Assembly (NCBI GenBank): GCA_032768795.1
Contig: CP136491.1
Location: forward strand, 1,116,001 to 1,180,000
Reading direction: 5' to 3'
DNA from: Tremella fuciformis
Lineage: Eukaryota > Basidiomycota > Tremellomycetes > Tremellales > Tremellaceae
DNA: 64,000 nucleotides
Shown here: piece by piece, positions 23,677 to 33,725 of the stretch
How positions within the stretch are numbered: the first letter of the stretch is position 1
Layout of the letters: every line of letters starts with the position of its first letter
Notes under the pieces: model-generated
What the model was told of the DNA's origin: nothing
Database searches by the model: none
Seen by the model: the letters and a program-made list of their open reading frames with translations, nothing else
Made by a program: the position numbers and the translations under genes

Positions 23677-24895
23677 TTCATCGAGTAGTCTTTCCAGGTC
23701 GCTTAGATGCTGAGGACCACTTCACTTCGTCAGCGCTCGGGAACGGTGCGGCAGCAATGATCCCTCACACACAAACCGCCGCTTCCAAGTGCCTCTGTAA
23801 AGGCGGAGAAGAGAACAGACCATCCTTTGAGGCTAGGAGCCCAAACTCCCTCCACGTCTTGTATCTTCTTACCTGTTCGAGGTATCGTAAGGGGGTGCTT
23901 CCCTTTGCCATTGGGCGACCCCTTCCCTTTTATCGTCACTCGCCACTCCACATACAAGATGTTCTCCTCAGAACCGCATCTACGCTAGCATAGCCGTCTG
24001 GTGGTCGCGTATCACGAAGCTGACGGCAGGAGTGCGTATCCCATCTTGCAGATCTCCCATGATCCATTTCCCGTGCGATTTCCCTCCCGGAGCCTGATCC
24101 TGAATACAGTTGCGGCTGTCATGTGCCCTCAAAGAGCCGAAAGTGTGGGGTGTGACCTTCAGGAGCGCTATTGTGCTATTCTCACGGCCATCTCCGAAGA
24201 CCCAGAGAACCCAACCGCCATCACTGCTTGACCGCATGCATGTGATGGCTTGAGGGCATGAGACGCGATGGTCTGCCTGAAAAATGATGACGCACGGGCC
24301 GTCTTGTTGAGTTGTTTGAGTTCACCAGTATGTTGCTTTTTCGGTACTCCATCTTCAGGGGGATTGTTACACTCACCGTTTCGTGTGCTGAATTGTGATA
24401 TTGTTTGAGAGATAATTTGGGGTCGTATTTCGGGCGAAGCAGGGCGTGGACCTCTTGCGATGCGAACCCACGTTGCCATCAACCCTGGAGTGACGCTTCC
24501 CGCAAGCCTGAAATACGAGGAGACACGAGCTTCAAGCAAGCTTCGACCCGAAATGAGTTCGGCAGACAAAAAGCGCGAAGGAACATCACTTTCGAGAGCT
24601 CAACAGAGACTGTGTCGGCCTTGATACCAAAATCACGGCACCAACTCGTGTCTCTGAGGCGAGCAGCCGGGCCCCAGACCGGGGCGGTCGAGAAATCAGT
24701 AGACATCCGCGCGCGAATACTAGTATCTGACTTGACATGTAGAGGAACAATCGGCATGACTACATTCAACCCCTTCACTAATCTCAGAAGAAATGCATGT
24801 CACAAGCCTCGCGACCCTTAGTGAAGGATATCGATGACAAGTGGCAGAACTGGCGCTGCGCAGTCGTATCGAACCTAGTCGTGGAAAGACGGCGC
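23677..24895. other. Intergenic with one possible small ORF
   Basis: Mostly without recognisable coding signal. A 92-codon minus-strand frame at 24479-24757 (MPIVPLHVKSDTSIRARMST) has balanced codon use but no homology I can name. I treat it as doubtful. The left end carries the upstream region of gene C. Confidence 0.3.
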
Positions 24896-25693
24896 TCAGA
24901 AGGCCGCACCATTCTCATTCGAAAACATATCGCAGGAATCAAGGTCCGAGACATGCACTTTGGCCCAAAGTTTGCCGTCGAGTTGTCCGATTATGGATAG
25001 ACTGGAGGATGGGAGGTCCCATACCTTCTCCTCGGAGTTTCTTACCACTCCTGGTGGAGACAGATCAGACTTACAGGCTACAGCCTTTGATAGACAAGAC
25101 GGAGGAACGGTAGGCGAGGTCGACGACTTTGTGTCTCCGTGTTCAAATCTGGTGTCCGGCAAATGCGAAACGGCCGACGGATAAGAGGTAGGGCTCGCTT
25201 GAGTGCTGAATGTTGAACGTCGGCTGAGTATTCTCGACAGAATGGAGGGATTTGAGCTTGCTATACTAGATGAATGTTCGTGGGGATCGTCATTCAGTGT
25301 CAATCTTGTTAAATCGATCTGTTCTTGGGTGGTCAACTCTTCGCATTCACCTGCTTTAGAATATTGACTGCTTGCGCTGTTCAGGCCGCGCGTGCTGGCC
25401 CTGAATCCGCCGCTTGAGTCAGCTGTCCCGCTAGGACCACTTCTCTTGTATCGGTAGTGCATGCCGCGATGAGGTGGCGGGGCAATCAAGTGCTGTCTGA
25501 CGAGCTGTCTTGCGCTTCGTGACGCATCAAGTGGATGTGGAATACGGTCATCAAGATCATCCTCGTCTATTGCACAAGAGTCTTGCTCGTCCGAGGTTTC
25601 GCGAGATTGGCGTGTCAGTTGAGCCAACTCAGACGGGGTCAGCAGGGTCCGTCTCCGGTCAGGCCTAGGCTCGACGATCTTGGGGATGGGCAT
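24896..25693 (-). CDS. Low-complexity protein of unknown function, 265 aa
   Basis: Single open frame from ATG 25693 (MPIPKIVEPRPDRRRTLLTP). Ser, Thr, Asp and Pro-rich and probably disordered, with Arg-rich patches (residues 12-15, 58-68). The last 35 residues are more ordered (SIIGQLDGKLWAKVHVSDLD). No domain or signal peptide. It is the same length as the 27522-28319 protein, and both end in a Trp-containing ordered tail. I cannot assign a function. Confidence 0.5.
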   Translation of the reverse strand: MPIPKIVEPRPDRRRTLLTPSELAQLTRQSRETSDEQDSCAIDEDDLDDRIPHPLDASRSARQLVRQHLIAPPPHRGMHYRYKRSGPSGTADSSGGFRASTRGLNSASSQYSKAGECEELTTQEQIDLTRLTLNDDPHEHSSSIASSNPSILSRILSRRSTFSTQASPTSYPSAVSHLPDTRFEHGDTKSSTSPTVPPSCLSKAVACKSDLSPPGVVRNSEEKVWDLPSSSLSIIGQLDGKLWAKVHVSDLDSCDMFSNENGAAF

Positions 25694-26269
25694 ATTGTAT
25701 GAAGCTTTGCTTTGAGTGAGCAGTGGGAACTCTGTAGGTTGTTAAGGGGACATGGAGACTATATAGCCGCATCGCCAACATTGACCCGAGGGGAATCGGG
25801 GAAGACCTTTGATGATTTCTTGCATTTGACCACTTTGGACGATAGCTCTGCATTCGAGCCATCAGATAAAGGTCAAGGGTTGCGACGTGTCATAGCCATA
25901 TAAAGGAAGGAGAATCTGCGTCTTTCGGAGGAGGGGCCTGAAATGACGCGGAACGACGATCTGGATCGCGTTTGGGTCATCATGTGGTCGGACTGGAGTT
26001 CAGAAGACCAGCCTTGGAGCTAACTACTTATTCATAGGTCTATCGGTATGGCGGAAAGCCCGAGGCGGAGAAAACGATGCAAGTAATAGCAACGGATGAA
26101 ACAGTGGAACAGTGAAGGCTGTCAGTGATTTAGAGCGAGCGCTTTGATCATACGAAAGCCCCGCGCGCCTTCCTCCCAAATACATTTGCGATGATGGCGA
26201 ACAGAAGGACAACACAATGCGAGCCTCAAATATCCTATCGAATGGCCATTGAGTCTCCGCGAGCTCTTA
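25694..26269. other. Intergenic
   Basis: This lies between two orphan genes on the minus strand. It probably holds the promoter of the 24896-25693 gene. No motif or RNA seen. Confidence 0.35.
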
Positions 26270-26845
26270 TCATCCCTGCTGCGCTGTATTAGTGACGCCA
26301 TTTTGCTTCTCGATCGATATCTGCTGTGCGGAGGGCTTTACGTGCTCTTCATGCTCTTCTTGGCTAGGTTGGCTAGGAGTCAGACGCAAGACGGGGAGAC
26401 GTGACAACGGGGCTTCTAGCAGTTCACCTTCTTCAGAAAAATGTTTGTAGAAGTTGTCCCAGTCGAGCATCGAGTCCGCCCACCGGGTCCTGTCCGAGCC
26501 GTGCGACTTCGGCGACTCCTCACGAGATCTCCCGAAGCATGTGGCGATTTGCTCTCTCCTATGCTCGCCACCGACTTGTTCAGTGGTACCTGACCAGCCA
26601 TATCCGCTCGTCTTTGCCTCCGGGGAAGGGTTCAGCGGATTCTTCCCATCTTTGGGCGCGGATAGTGCCTCTGACTTGGTTGGGTCGGGAGTCACGGTCG
26701 GACGGTGATTCGTATCATGTTCCTCTGCTGATGAGCAATCAGTGGAGACCCGAAGAGGGCTGGGTGTTCTGGCTTTATAGCGCTGAGCAGTGTTCCTACT
26801 GAGCTCGAGACTTCGCTTCTGCTCGCCTTCAGAAACAAGCGGCAT
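26270..26845 (-). CDS. Low-complexity protein of unknown function, 191 aa
   Basis: Single open frame from ATG 26845 (MPLVSEGEQKRSLELSRNTA). Highly polar, with a Pro/Lys/Ser-rich first half. An acidic segment with aromatics at about residues 120-140 (RWADSMLDWDNFYKHFSEEG) could be a short interaction motif. No known domain. Codon use and disorder resemble its neighbours at 24896 and 27522. Confidence 0.42.
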   Translation of the reverse strand: MPLVSEGEQKRSLELSRNTAQRYKARTPSPLRVSTDCSSAEEHDTNHRPTVTPDPTKSEALSAPKDGKNPLNPSPEAKTSGYGWSGTTEQVGGEHRREQIATCFGRSREESPKSHGSDRTRWADSMLDWDNFYKHFSEEGELLEAPLSRLPVLRLTPSQPSQEEHEEHVKPSAQQISIEKQNGVTNTAQQG

Positions 26846-27521
26846 GCTGCCAGGTTACCCAGTGGTGTTCTGAGAGTATGAGAGAGACGTCGTGTGCATA
26901 CAAGAAGCTTCACACACACACACACACACCCCGGGTCAGAGCGAATGGCACGAAGTGGCGCGCTTCGGACGCAGAAAGGAAGAGAAAAGGCTATGCAACA
27001 GTCCCGTACATGCACGCACACAACGTGAGAGGAAAATCGCAAGTTCGCCTGTGCTTGGCTTTATCCCTCGCAGTATTGCGTATGCCGCCAGGGCACCCCT
27101 GTACATACACTCATGCCAATCATCCAGGAGCAGCGCAACGGTAATATCTTGGCTCAAAGCCTCTATCTCGGAGCACCCTCCTGTGCGTGGAGCAGAGACC
27201 TCGTGTGGCTTTTCTCTTTTGAAAGGAGACCCAACGCAGAGTGCGACCCACCACAATTCATGCAGCGGGCGAGCAAGCTCATACGGCAGCGCGTGGCAGT
27301 ATCGTACATGGGAAAGGTTTGGAAGAGGGTTTGGGGAAAAGAGGGTGTTACTACGGGGTGATAATGGACCTCATGTTTGTGATCGGTCTTATGGTGATGA
27401 TCTCCAGGGGGGAAGGGTCGTTGCGTCAGGGGAGTAGCCATTCTTTCTAAAGCGTATAGCAGCATTGTTTTCGAGCGATAGCACTTGCTTCGAAGTGCTG
27501 GATCAGCCTTTCAGTGGGAAG
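26846..27521. other. Intergenic with a CA microsatellite
   Basis: A (CA)n tract lies at about 26911-26928, followed by a run of C. The rest has only short frames. The right part is the 3' flank of the 27522 gene. Confidence 0.45.
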
Positions 27522-28319
27522 TCAAAAGTGGGAGCGGGCGCAGCTCATTAGGTTATAGTACCCGTTTTCGGATAATTTGAGTTTGCGCCAGGTCTGGCGA
27601 TCAACCACAGCCACAGCCGTATGGGCAATGCTTTTTCCAGGATGATTGTCGGGATCCACGAGTGTCCCGGGTGCCGGAGTTAGTGGACGAACCTCCTGGA
27701 AGTATTCCGCGCCGACTCCTGGGGAAGTTGTAGCCGCTGGGAGTTCATACTTGCTTGAGGGAGACGAGAACAATTGCTCGGAATAAGACGATGCAGGAGA
27801 CGTTACCGCTGTAGAACGCTTGCTGAGTCGCGGCGACCACATGGAGGCATGGGGGCTGTTCGTTCCGGACGTAATGGCAGAGGTGTCATTGCCCGACTCA
27901 GCCCAGTCATCCTGCGCGAGAGGCTGTGATTGGTCTGCACTCTGGTAATACATCTGGTCGTAGCCCATCCCAGTTTGACACAACGGGCGAGGATAAGCGC
28001 TGTTGTCATCCACGCGCTCACTTGTCCTCCAGTCCGACTGTTTGGTGCGGACGTGTCTGGACTTGACCTGATTGTATGCCCAGCTCTTTTTGTCCAGTTT
28101 GGCAAAGCTTCCAACTGGATCAAGGGCTGGATATGTGGTCAGAGGATCTGCCTGAAAGACTTGTTGGGACTCCCATGAGCCGACATCGTCCTCCACGGCT
28201 GTACTCGCATCTTGTGGTTGGGAACGCTGCGCTGCCTTTTGTGTGGCTCGCGTGGTGGCAGGTGCGCGGCGCACTCCGCGCTTCTGACCAGCACGAGAGA
28301 CCTTGATCTGGGGCGGCAT
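27522..28319 (-). CDS. Low-complexity protein of unknown function, 265 aa
   Basis: Single open frame from ATG 28319 (MPPQIKVSRAGQKRGVRRAP). A basic N-terminus (residues 1-35) could bind nucleic acid or serve as a nuclear signal. The middle is rich in Ser, Gln, Tyr and Pro and looks disordered. The C-terminal 45 residues are ordered (AHTAVAVVDRQTWRKLKLSE). No recognised family. It may be a distant paralog of the 24896-25693 protein (equal length, similar organisation), but the identity is low. Confidence 0.5.
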   Translation of the reverse strand: MPPQIKVSRAGQKRGVRRAPATTRATQKAAQRSQPQDASTAVEDDVGSWESQQVFQADPLTTYPALDPVGSFAKLDKKSWAYNQVKSRHVRTKQSDWRTSERVDDNSAYPRPLCQTGMGYDQMYYQSADQSQPLAQDDWAESGNDTSAITSGTNSPHASMWSPRLSKRSTAVTSPASSYSEQLFSSPSSKYELPAATTSPGVGAEYFQEVRPLTPAPGTLVDPDNHPGKSIAHTAVAVVDRQTWRKLKLSENGYYNLMSCARSHF

Positions 28320-28568
28320 TGTAGCTATTCGTATGCGAGCGAATTGACGCGAGTCTCAGAGGAGACTTACCGGAGGGTGATGCGCAACGAAGGAGGTCGA
28401 GAGGATTTCCCGCTATTTAAGGATTCCCCTCGCTCCAACACGAAGCGCAGAGAGGGTTGAGAAGGAGAATCGGACCGGAGGGCCTGAAGACGTTGGAGCG
28501 AATATCAAGTCAGTCGATAAGGATCCAGCATTGTGACGTTCGGTAGCTCAAAGGACTGACAAGCTGCG

Positions 28569-29142
28569 TCATTCAGTAGAATCGACGAACTTTTCGGGCG
28601 GGGTTACATTACGTATTGGAGCGTTTGCTTCTGGCTGAGGTCGAATTCGCGAGGAGACGCTCGACAGGAAGCGAACTGTCTTGGCTTCGTCCAGGTAGCG
28701 GAGTCGTTGGCGAAAGGCAGAGGTCGGGACCCGCGGGAGTTGAAATGCGACAAATATAACTGTCCGCATGGCAAGTATTTCGAACGTGCGAAGGCTTCTT
28801 GCAGACTCAGTGCATAGGCTTGGCTCCACGCCCAGAAAAGCTCGGTCGCAGTCAGAGGAGGCTTCGAGAGGATGGGTGCAGATTTCCTGAAATTGCGGGC
28901 ACCACTCACCTTCTAACCCGAAAAGAGCATTTGAGCTCCGACTCCAGTAATGCGGCGTATGTGCCCGCTTTTGCGTGCGTGGCGAACAAGAAGGCCTCGC
29001 ACCATGCCAACTTGGTGCTCCCTGGTGGAGCCTTTTCGTGTCCGACACTGTCGGCCAGGCTCTCATCATTCCAGTCCTTGGCGTGGTGCAGAAGAAGACA
29101 CCGCCATATACATCCTTGAGGCACACTTTGTGGAGTAGCCAT
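28569..29142 (-). CDS. Doubtful hypothetical gene
   Basis: Two overlapping minus-strand frames look coding. One is from ATG 29142 (MATPQSVPQGCIWRCLLLHH) through KLAWCEAFLFATHAKAG. Another, 28604-28897, reads ATELFWAWSQAYALSLQEAF. They are separated by a GTGAGT...TTTCAG segment too short to be a normal intron. An alternative frame is open across the whole interval to 28569. Which is used, if any, cannot be settled by reading. Confidence 0.25.
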
Positions 29143-29559
29143 TTGCGAAAATGAAGTACGAGCCCTGGCTTGATCCAGGCAGAAAAGTTGATGGTGTCGG
29201 CTACACAGCCTACCTGAGGTTTTATTGCGCAGTCATTTGCGAGACGCCGACACCGAGGGGTGGTGCTGTGCGATGGTGAGAGAGGGGGGGGGGGGGGGGT
29301 TCCTTCCGAACGCCATGCTCTGTGACGTCGGCCAAGAACTGTTACGCCAAGGCTTCGCTGAGAACGAAGTGGTGGGACACTCGACTTGCGTGAACGATCA
29401 TCGACCTCTATGAGATGTTGTCAAAGACGGGCATCAGCAGGGTTTGCGTCTCGTGACTGGGGAGGATTTGAGGGCCTCAGTAGGTAATCAGGAAGGTGCA
29501 GATCGATGTTCAGAATCTGGGATGCGTAAAGGCGAAGGTGATAAATGTGCCTCACGCCC
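29143..29559. other. Intergenic with a 16-base G homopolymer
   Basis: A run of G at 29284-29299 is the only feature. It lies between the 3' end of the methyltransferase gene (minus) and the doubtful gene at 28569-29142. Homopolymers like this are also frequent sites of sequencing error. Confidence 0.5.
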
Positions 29560-30626
29560 TCATCTCCGTCGGAGACGTATCAGACTGACACTCTCCCGGA
29601 TGTACTTCTCGCGTTCGCCGGGCCTGTCGTCTACAATATCCTCCATTGCGAAATGCTTCTTGAGCATTTGAAAGAAGCGCTTGTCGGCCTAAGATGGTTA
29701 GTGTATGGAAGATCTGGACAAGCTTCGAGTATATGTACTTGCCTTGCGTCGTTTCTTCCAGCAGAAAAGGATCTCTACCTCCTTCGAGCTTGAGAGATCG
29801 CACAGTGTCGTGACCAGCAAAGGAAAAGCAGGCTATATCTTAGGGCGCTGCTCGGTTCCGGAGATTGCGCACCTCAAAGTACACGCAGTCAGCTGCCAAC
29901 ACGAGGTCGATATCCTCAATTGGAATGCTAGGGGGTGCTGCCTCGCCCCAGTTGTATTCGGCCACATGGACGTTGTTCTGTCCCATGGGGTGCAGGTTCA
30001 GGTCGACATTGGCTTGCATTAGGTCGAGGAGAACCCTGATCCGGTCAGCACGTCGAGCAGTCCATGAGGGCACTCACGCCTGATCGGAGACCCATACTTC
30101 GGCTGTGGACTCTAGCATGCCTGCCACAATGCCCACAAGGCCGGTTCCCGAACCCAGTTCCACGACTTTGCGTCCTTTCAGAAACCCCGACTGCTCATTC
30201 CGGTACGCAATGTACTTGGAGAGAACCTGAACAGTCAGCTCGAGTACGGGCATTTTGGCGGCTGACCTCTCCAGCAGGCCATGCTATGCCTCCGCATCCC
30301 GGCCCAGCGTCGACCTTGAGCTTGACGTCCGCCTCCAAGCCAGGTATCGTGAGACGCGTCTCCTCATTGTCAACGGTGGTCGGAGCGCGTGGTGGAGCCA
30401 GAGCCTCGAATGTTGGGAGAGCCGAAGATGACGACGTAGAGGATACCGACGCAGTACGCGAGCGAGAGGCCGCAGCCGGCTCGGCGTGCATTCGCCGGCT
30501 CTGCAGACGGCTGCGACGGGATGTCTTGGTCGATATAGAAACCGAGATCGAAATTACGGTTGCAGTTGCAGGTCTCGGCTGATGCGGCCGAATCAGCCGG
30601 TCTGTGTCCGCCTGAACTGGCTGCAC
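29560..30626 (-). CDS. EFM6/METTL21-type protein-lysine N-methyltransferase
   Basis: SAM-dependent seven-beta-strand methyltransferase that by family methylates a lysine on a translation factor such as eEF1A (yeast Efm6) or a related substrate. Exons in order from ATG 30626: an N-terminal part with ETRLTIPGLEADVKLKVDAG and GPGCGGIAWPAGE; motif I, KVVELGSGTGLVGIVAG, at about 30130; VDLNLHPMGQNNVHVAEYNW; the post-II motif DIDLVLAADCVYFE near 29880; and the C-terminal exon DKRFFQMLKKHFAMEDIVDD ending SLIRLRRR (stop 29560-29562). The C-terminal exon is what points to Efm6 rather than to other METTL21 members. Three or four short introns. An Arg/Ser-rich N-terminal extension of about 50 residues is probably disordered. 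Confidence 0.8.
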
Positions 30627-30705
30627 GACTCTCCTTTGTCACCGCCTCTACGTCTCTCCTCGACTGATCAAGTGGTGACGACGCATTGGCTCAGCTCAAA
30701 GAATC

Positions 30706-32062
30706 ATGAGTAGCGCCCTCAGAGCTCCATATCCTTCGATGCAGCTTTCGCCAAGCCCCACAGGCCCATCACGACTCGTCTTGCAGTCCCCGCCGATGAT
30801 CTCGCCACCCGGTCGACCAGAGCGTTCGCCTCGCTTGCGTTCCTCCCCTGTGCTTCTGCACCCTTTGCCACCCTCTATAGCTCTTGAGAAGGAGTCGCTC
30901 GCACAGTCGGAGCTGGAGCTAGATCGCCAGACTCGACAGCTCAAGCGAGAGCGCGAACTAGCTGAAGCATTGCAAGAGCAACAATGGGAGATTCAAAGAG
31001 CAAATGCTCGCCTGGACCCGAATGCTTTGACTGGCGTGGGCAGCAGCAGTGGAGGCAAAGGCAAAGGCAAGGAGCGAGAGACGGGAGGCTTCGCGCATCC
31101 GCCTCAGGCGTACCAGCTCTACCAAGCCATCGACAAGCACGACATTGACTTCATCATGCGGGTTCGAGACCACGCCTTCAACCTGCTCCTACAGAAATCG
31201 GCCGGCGACTTCCCGATTGTCTATGCGGCACGCCTCGGTGACAGGTGGAGGGACGTAGTCATTCTGCTGATTGGCGCCCTATCAAGGTGATGTCACCAGC
31301 TGGGGAATGCGGCTTGCAGCTGACGCATGAGATATGTAAATCATCTCGATAAGGAAGACTTTGAGAAAAGGGAGACCAAGGCGACTCTCAAAGCTTTACG
31401 TAGGTCCTATTTGCTGAAAACACGATGGCACTGACTATAGGGTCGAATGTTGGTCTACTCAGACCTTCACATGGGAATGGCTGATGTGTCCAGCTCAAGG
31501 TAGCAATCGACAATGCGCTTCTTCCTGGGCACAATCCTCACCTGCTGTCGTCCTACCTACAAGTCCTCATCATGTCCGAAGGCGACTCTTTCCTACATAA
31601 ATCCGTCTACGAGATATCGCTTCTCCTCCGAGATCCTGCGGCCACCCCAGTTCGAGACGCGGAGAAGCTTGTGCGTCAGTTCTGCACCAAAGAGCTGCGC
31701 GGCGTGCCAGGAGGGGTCCATGACGTCGAGGAATATGTGGCCAACGCCGCACTGGACCTCGTCATCATGGCCGTCTGGAGCATCGCTGCCCAGCAGATGG
31801 ACGCGGAACCTTTGCCTGTGCGTGGCACAAGATTCCGGCTGGCATGTTGGGAACTGATTCTCAGACGCACACATTTGCCCGGGATCGGCGCACTTGGACG
31901 GAGTTCACAGAGGCTGTGGACTCGAATCGGGACAGACTTGGCAAGTGCTCGAATCGGGTCCGCCTCTTGCTCGATCGTTTGAGGGCTTTGGCTGGGGATC
32001 CAAGAAAGGGTGTGCAGTCGAGATTGAGAGATGTGGCTGAAGCCCTTGACGCTTCAACATGA
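30706..32062 (+). CDS. Conserved fungal protein of unknown function
   Basis: Starts at ATG 30706 (MSSALRAPYPSMQLSPSPTG). The first 60 residues are Pro/Ser-rich. A coiled coil follows (about residues 65-105, ELELDRQTRQLKRERELAEA). Then comes an ordered region that I associate with an unnamed fungal family: AIDKHDIDFIMRVRDHAFNL, DFPIVYAARLGDRWRDVVIL, LIGALSRYVNHLDKEDFEKR, DNALLPGHNPHLLSSYLQVL, and a C-terminal helical part ending RLRDVAEALDAST. About six exons; the last intron near 31817-31870 connects to THTFARDRRTWTEFTEAVDS. Divergent from the methyltransferase with about 80 bases between starts, so the promoters overlap. The biochemical role is unknown. Confidence 0.7.
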
Positions 32063-32250
32063 TCCAAGGTCACCTCGTTATCATGATGGGATGCCACATA
32101 TCGATGACGTACTTTTTGTGCATCAGGTGGTCCGTGCTCTGCGACCAGGATCGCGTCGTCATCTCAGTCCAGTCAGCCGATTTGAACTCAGCCCTCGCCA
32201 CCGACACCTCTTGAGACCAAAACATTTCCTAGAGAGCAGCGACAAGAAAT

Positions 32251-33412
32251 ATGATTGGTAAGGATCGCTCTCATCACCAGCTCGACAGGCTCGACGAAGC
32301 CATCCTCCGCCAAATCGTCCGTCATGTCGCCCGGGCGGATCTCGACGCCGGCAAACGAGCCACTCTCCTTCCTCTTCATCGCTTGGCTCTGACCTGTCCG
32401 ACATTTTTTCGCATCATCTGGTCGGAACAAACGGAGCAGTGGTGGAAAGAGACCCTTGCTATGCAGGGCTACGTCGCCATACAAGAACACGCTGCTGTCG
32501 ACCGCGATGTCCATGCTCACAGTGGCGGGATTCAAGTCAGAGCCGCGCGCGAGGTCTGCAACCATCAAGAGAACTGCGAGCCTGGGACTGAACTGTGCCC
32601 TGCCAGTCAAACGCTCACGATAGACGACATATACCTCTGGGCGAACAGGCAAAAGGAGCTCGAACGAGTCCGGAACAAGGTACCCAAATTTCTGAAAGCC
32701 GCAGCACAGTGGCTTGGCCCAATCAAGCGTGAGCGCGTCTGTCCCCATGCGTTTACACAGCCGGCTTAACACATCAGCTTTCCTCAAGCTGGATGAGGGT
32801 GTCATCTCGATGGCACAAGCCAAACAGATGGCCGTGAATCTGGTCGCCAGGAGTCTTATTGCTGACAACAGATACCCTTTAATCGCGGGGCACTTGCAGC
32901 TGTACTCAAATATGGCCAAATGGACACGCGACACTGTAAACTCGTCGACTCTATGTTCACCAACCCGCCTCTCGAGCAAATCGAGGTCGCAATTAGCCTC
33001 ACCTCCAAGCTCGACTCGAAGCTCAGAGGATACAACTTCACCACCTTCACCGTACGATCCAAGCAGGGAGTCACGCTGCGAGGTTTCTTGGAGGCGTGGT
33101 TCGATCAGTGAGTGGTGCTGGGGCGGAGTCCAAGCGGCGTGTTCAACGACCAGTATGTGGGATGGCGCAATGAGGAACATCTACTACGAGCTTGGCTGGC
33201 TGGACGGCAACCCGGACCCGGTTGATTGCGAAATTTTCTGGGACATAGAGAAGTTGGTTCTTGGGCGAGGCACTGACTTCCCACTGACATCCAGGTCACT
33301 GTATGATGACAAATTTGCCAGCCGCATCCACGCGAAACCGACCAAGTGGTGGCCACTATTCCATTTCGTGAACGGGGGCAAGATGATGATGATGGTCACT
33401 CTCACAAACTGA
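32251..33412 (+). CDS. F-box-like protein of unknown function
   Basis: Starts near ATG 32251. The N-terminal 60 residues (DRLDEAILRQIVRHVARADL, LPLHRLALTCPTFFRIIW) have the pattern of an F-box: Leu-rich with a conserved final Trp. The remainder has DIYLWANRQKELERVRNKVP, MAQAKQMAVNLVARSLIADN, NPPLEQIEVAISLTSKLDSK and a last segment with NIYYELGWLDGNPDPVDCEI, from at least four exons. No leucine-rich or WD repeats are visible. If the F-box reading is right, it would be an SCF substrate receptor, but that is inference. The gene ends about 120 bases before the Helitron island begins. Confidence 0.5.
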
Positions 33413-33725
33413 CAATGGTCCCCGTCGCTCCATGCAGTCATGCAAATTATGATCAAACCCCACCCTTGCCCCACTTTGGTGATGTCATTTGACGCCCGTA
33501 AGACGGCGTGTCAGCGAGGTCTATAATATATATCTACTACTAGAGTCTGCACCCGTGAAATTCACGGGTCGAGTGGGTCGTGAATTTAGAGTCAATGGGC
33601 ATTCATGTATTAATTCAGTGGAGCCCCCAGCACATGCATGATGAAAGCTTGAACTACGGGCGTCCCCGCAGCCAAGACTATATACAATTCTACGTGATAA
33701 TTAGCTACAAATTAGGTACAGAGTA

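Noticed and set aside
32188..33180. 330-codon minus-strand open frame
   Set aside because: Antisense to the F-box-like gene. The plus strand has ordered segments and splice signals, whereas the minus frame shows no domain.
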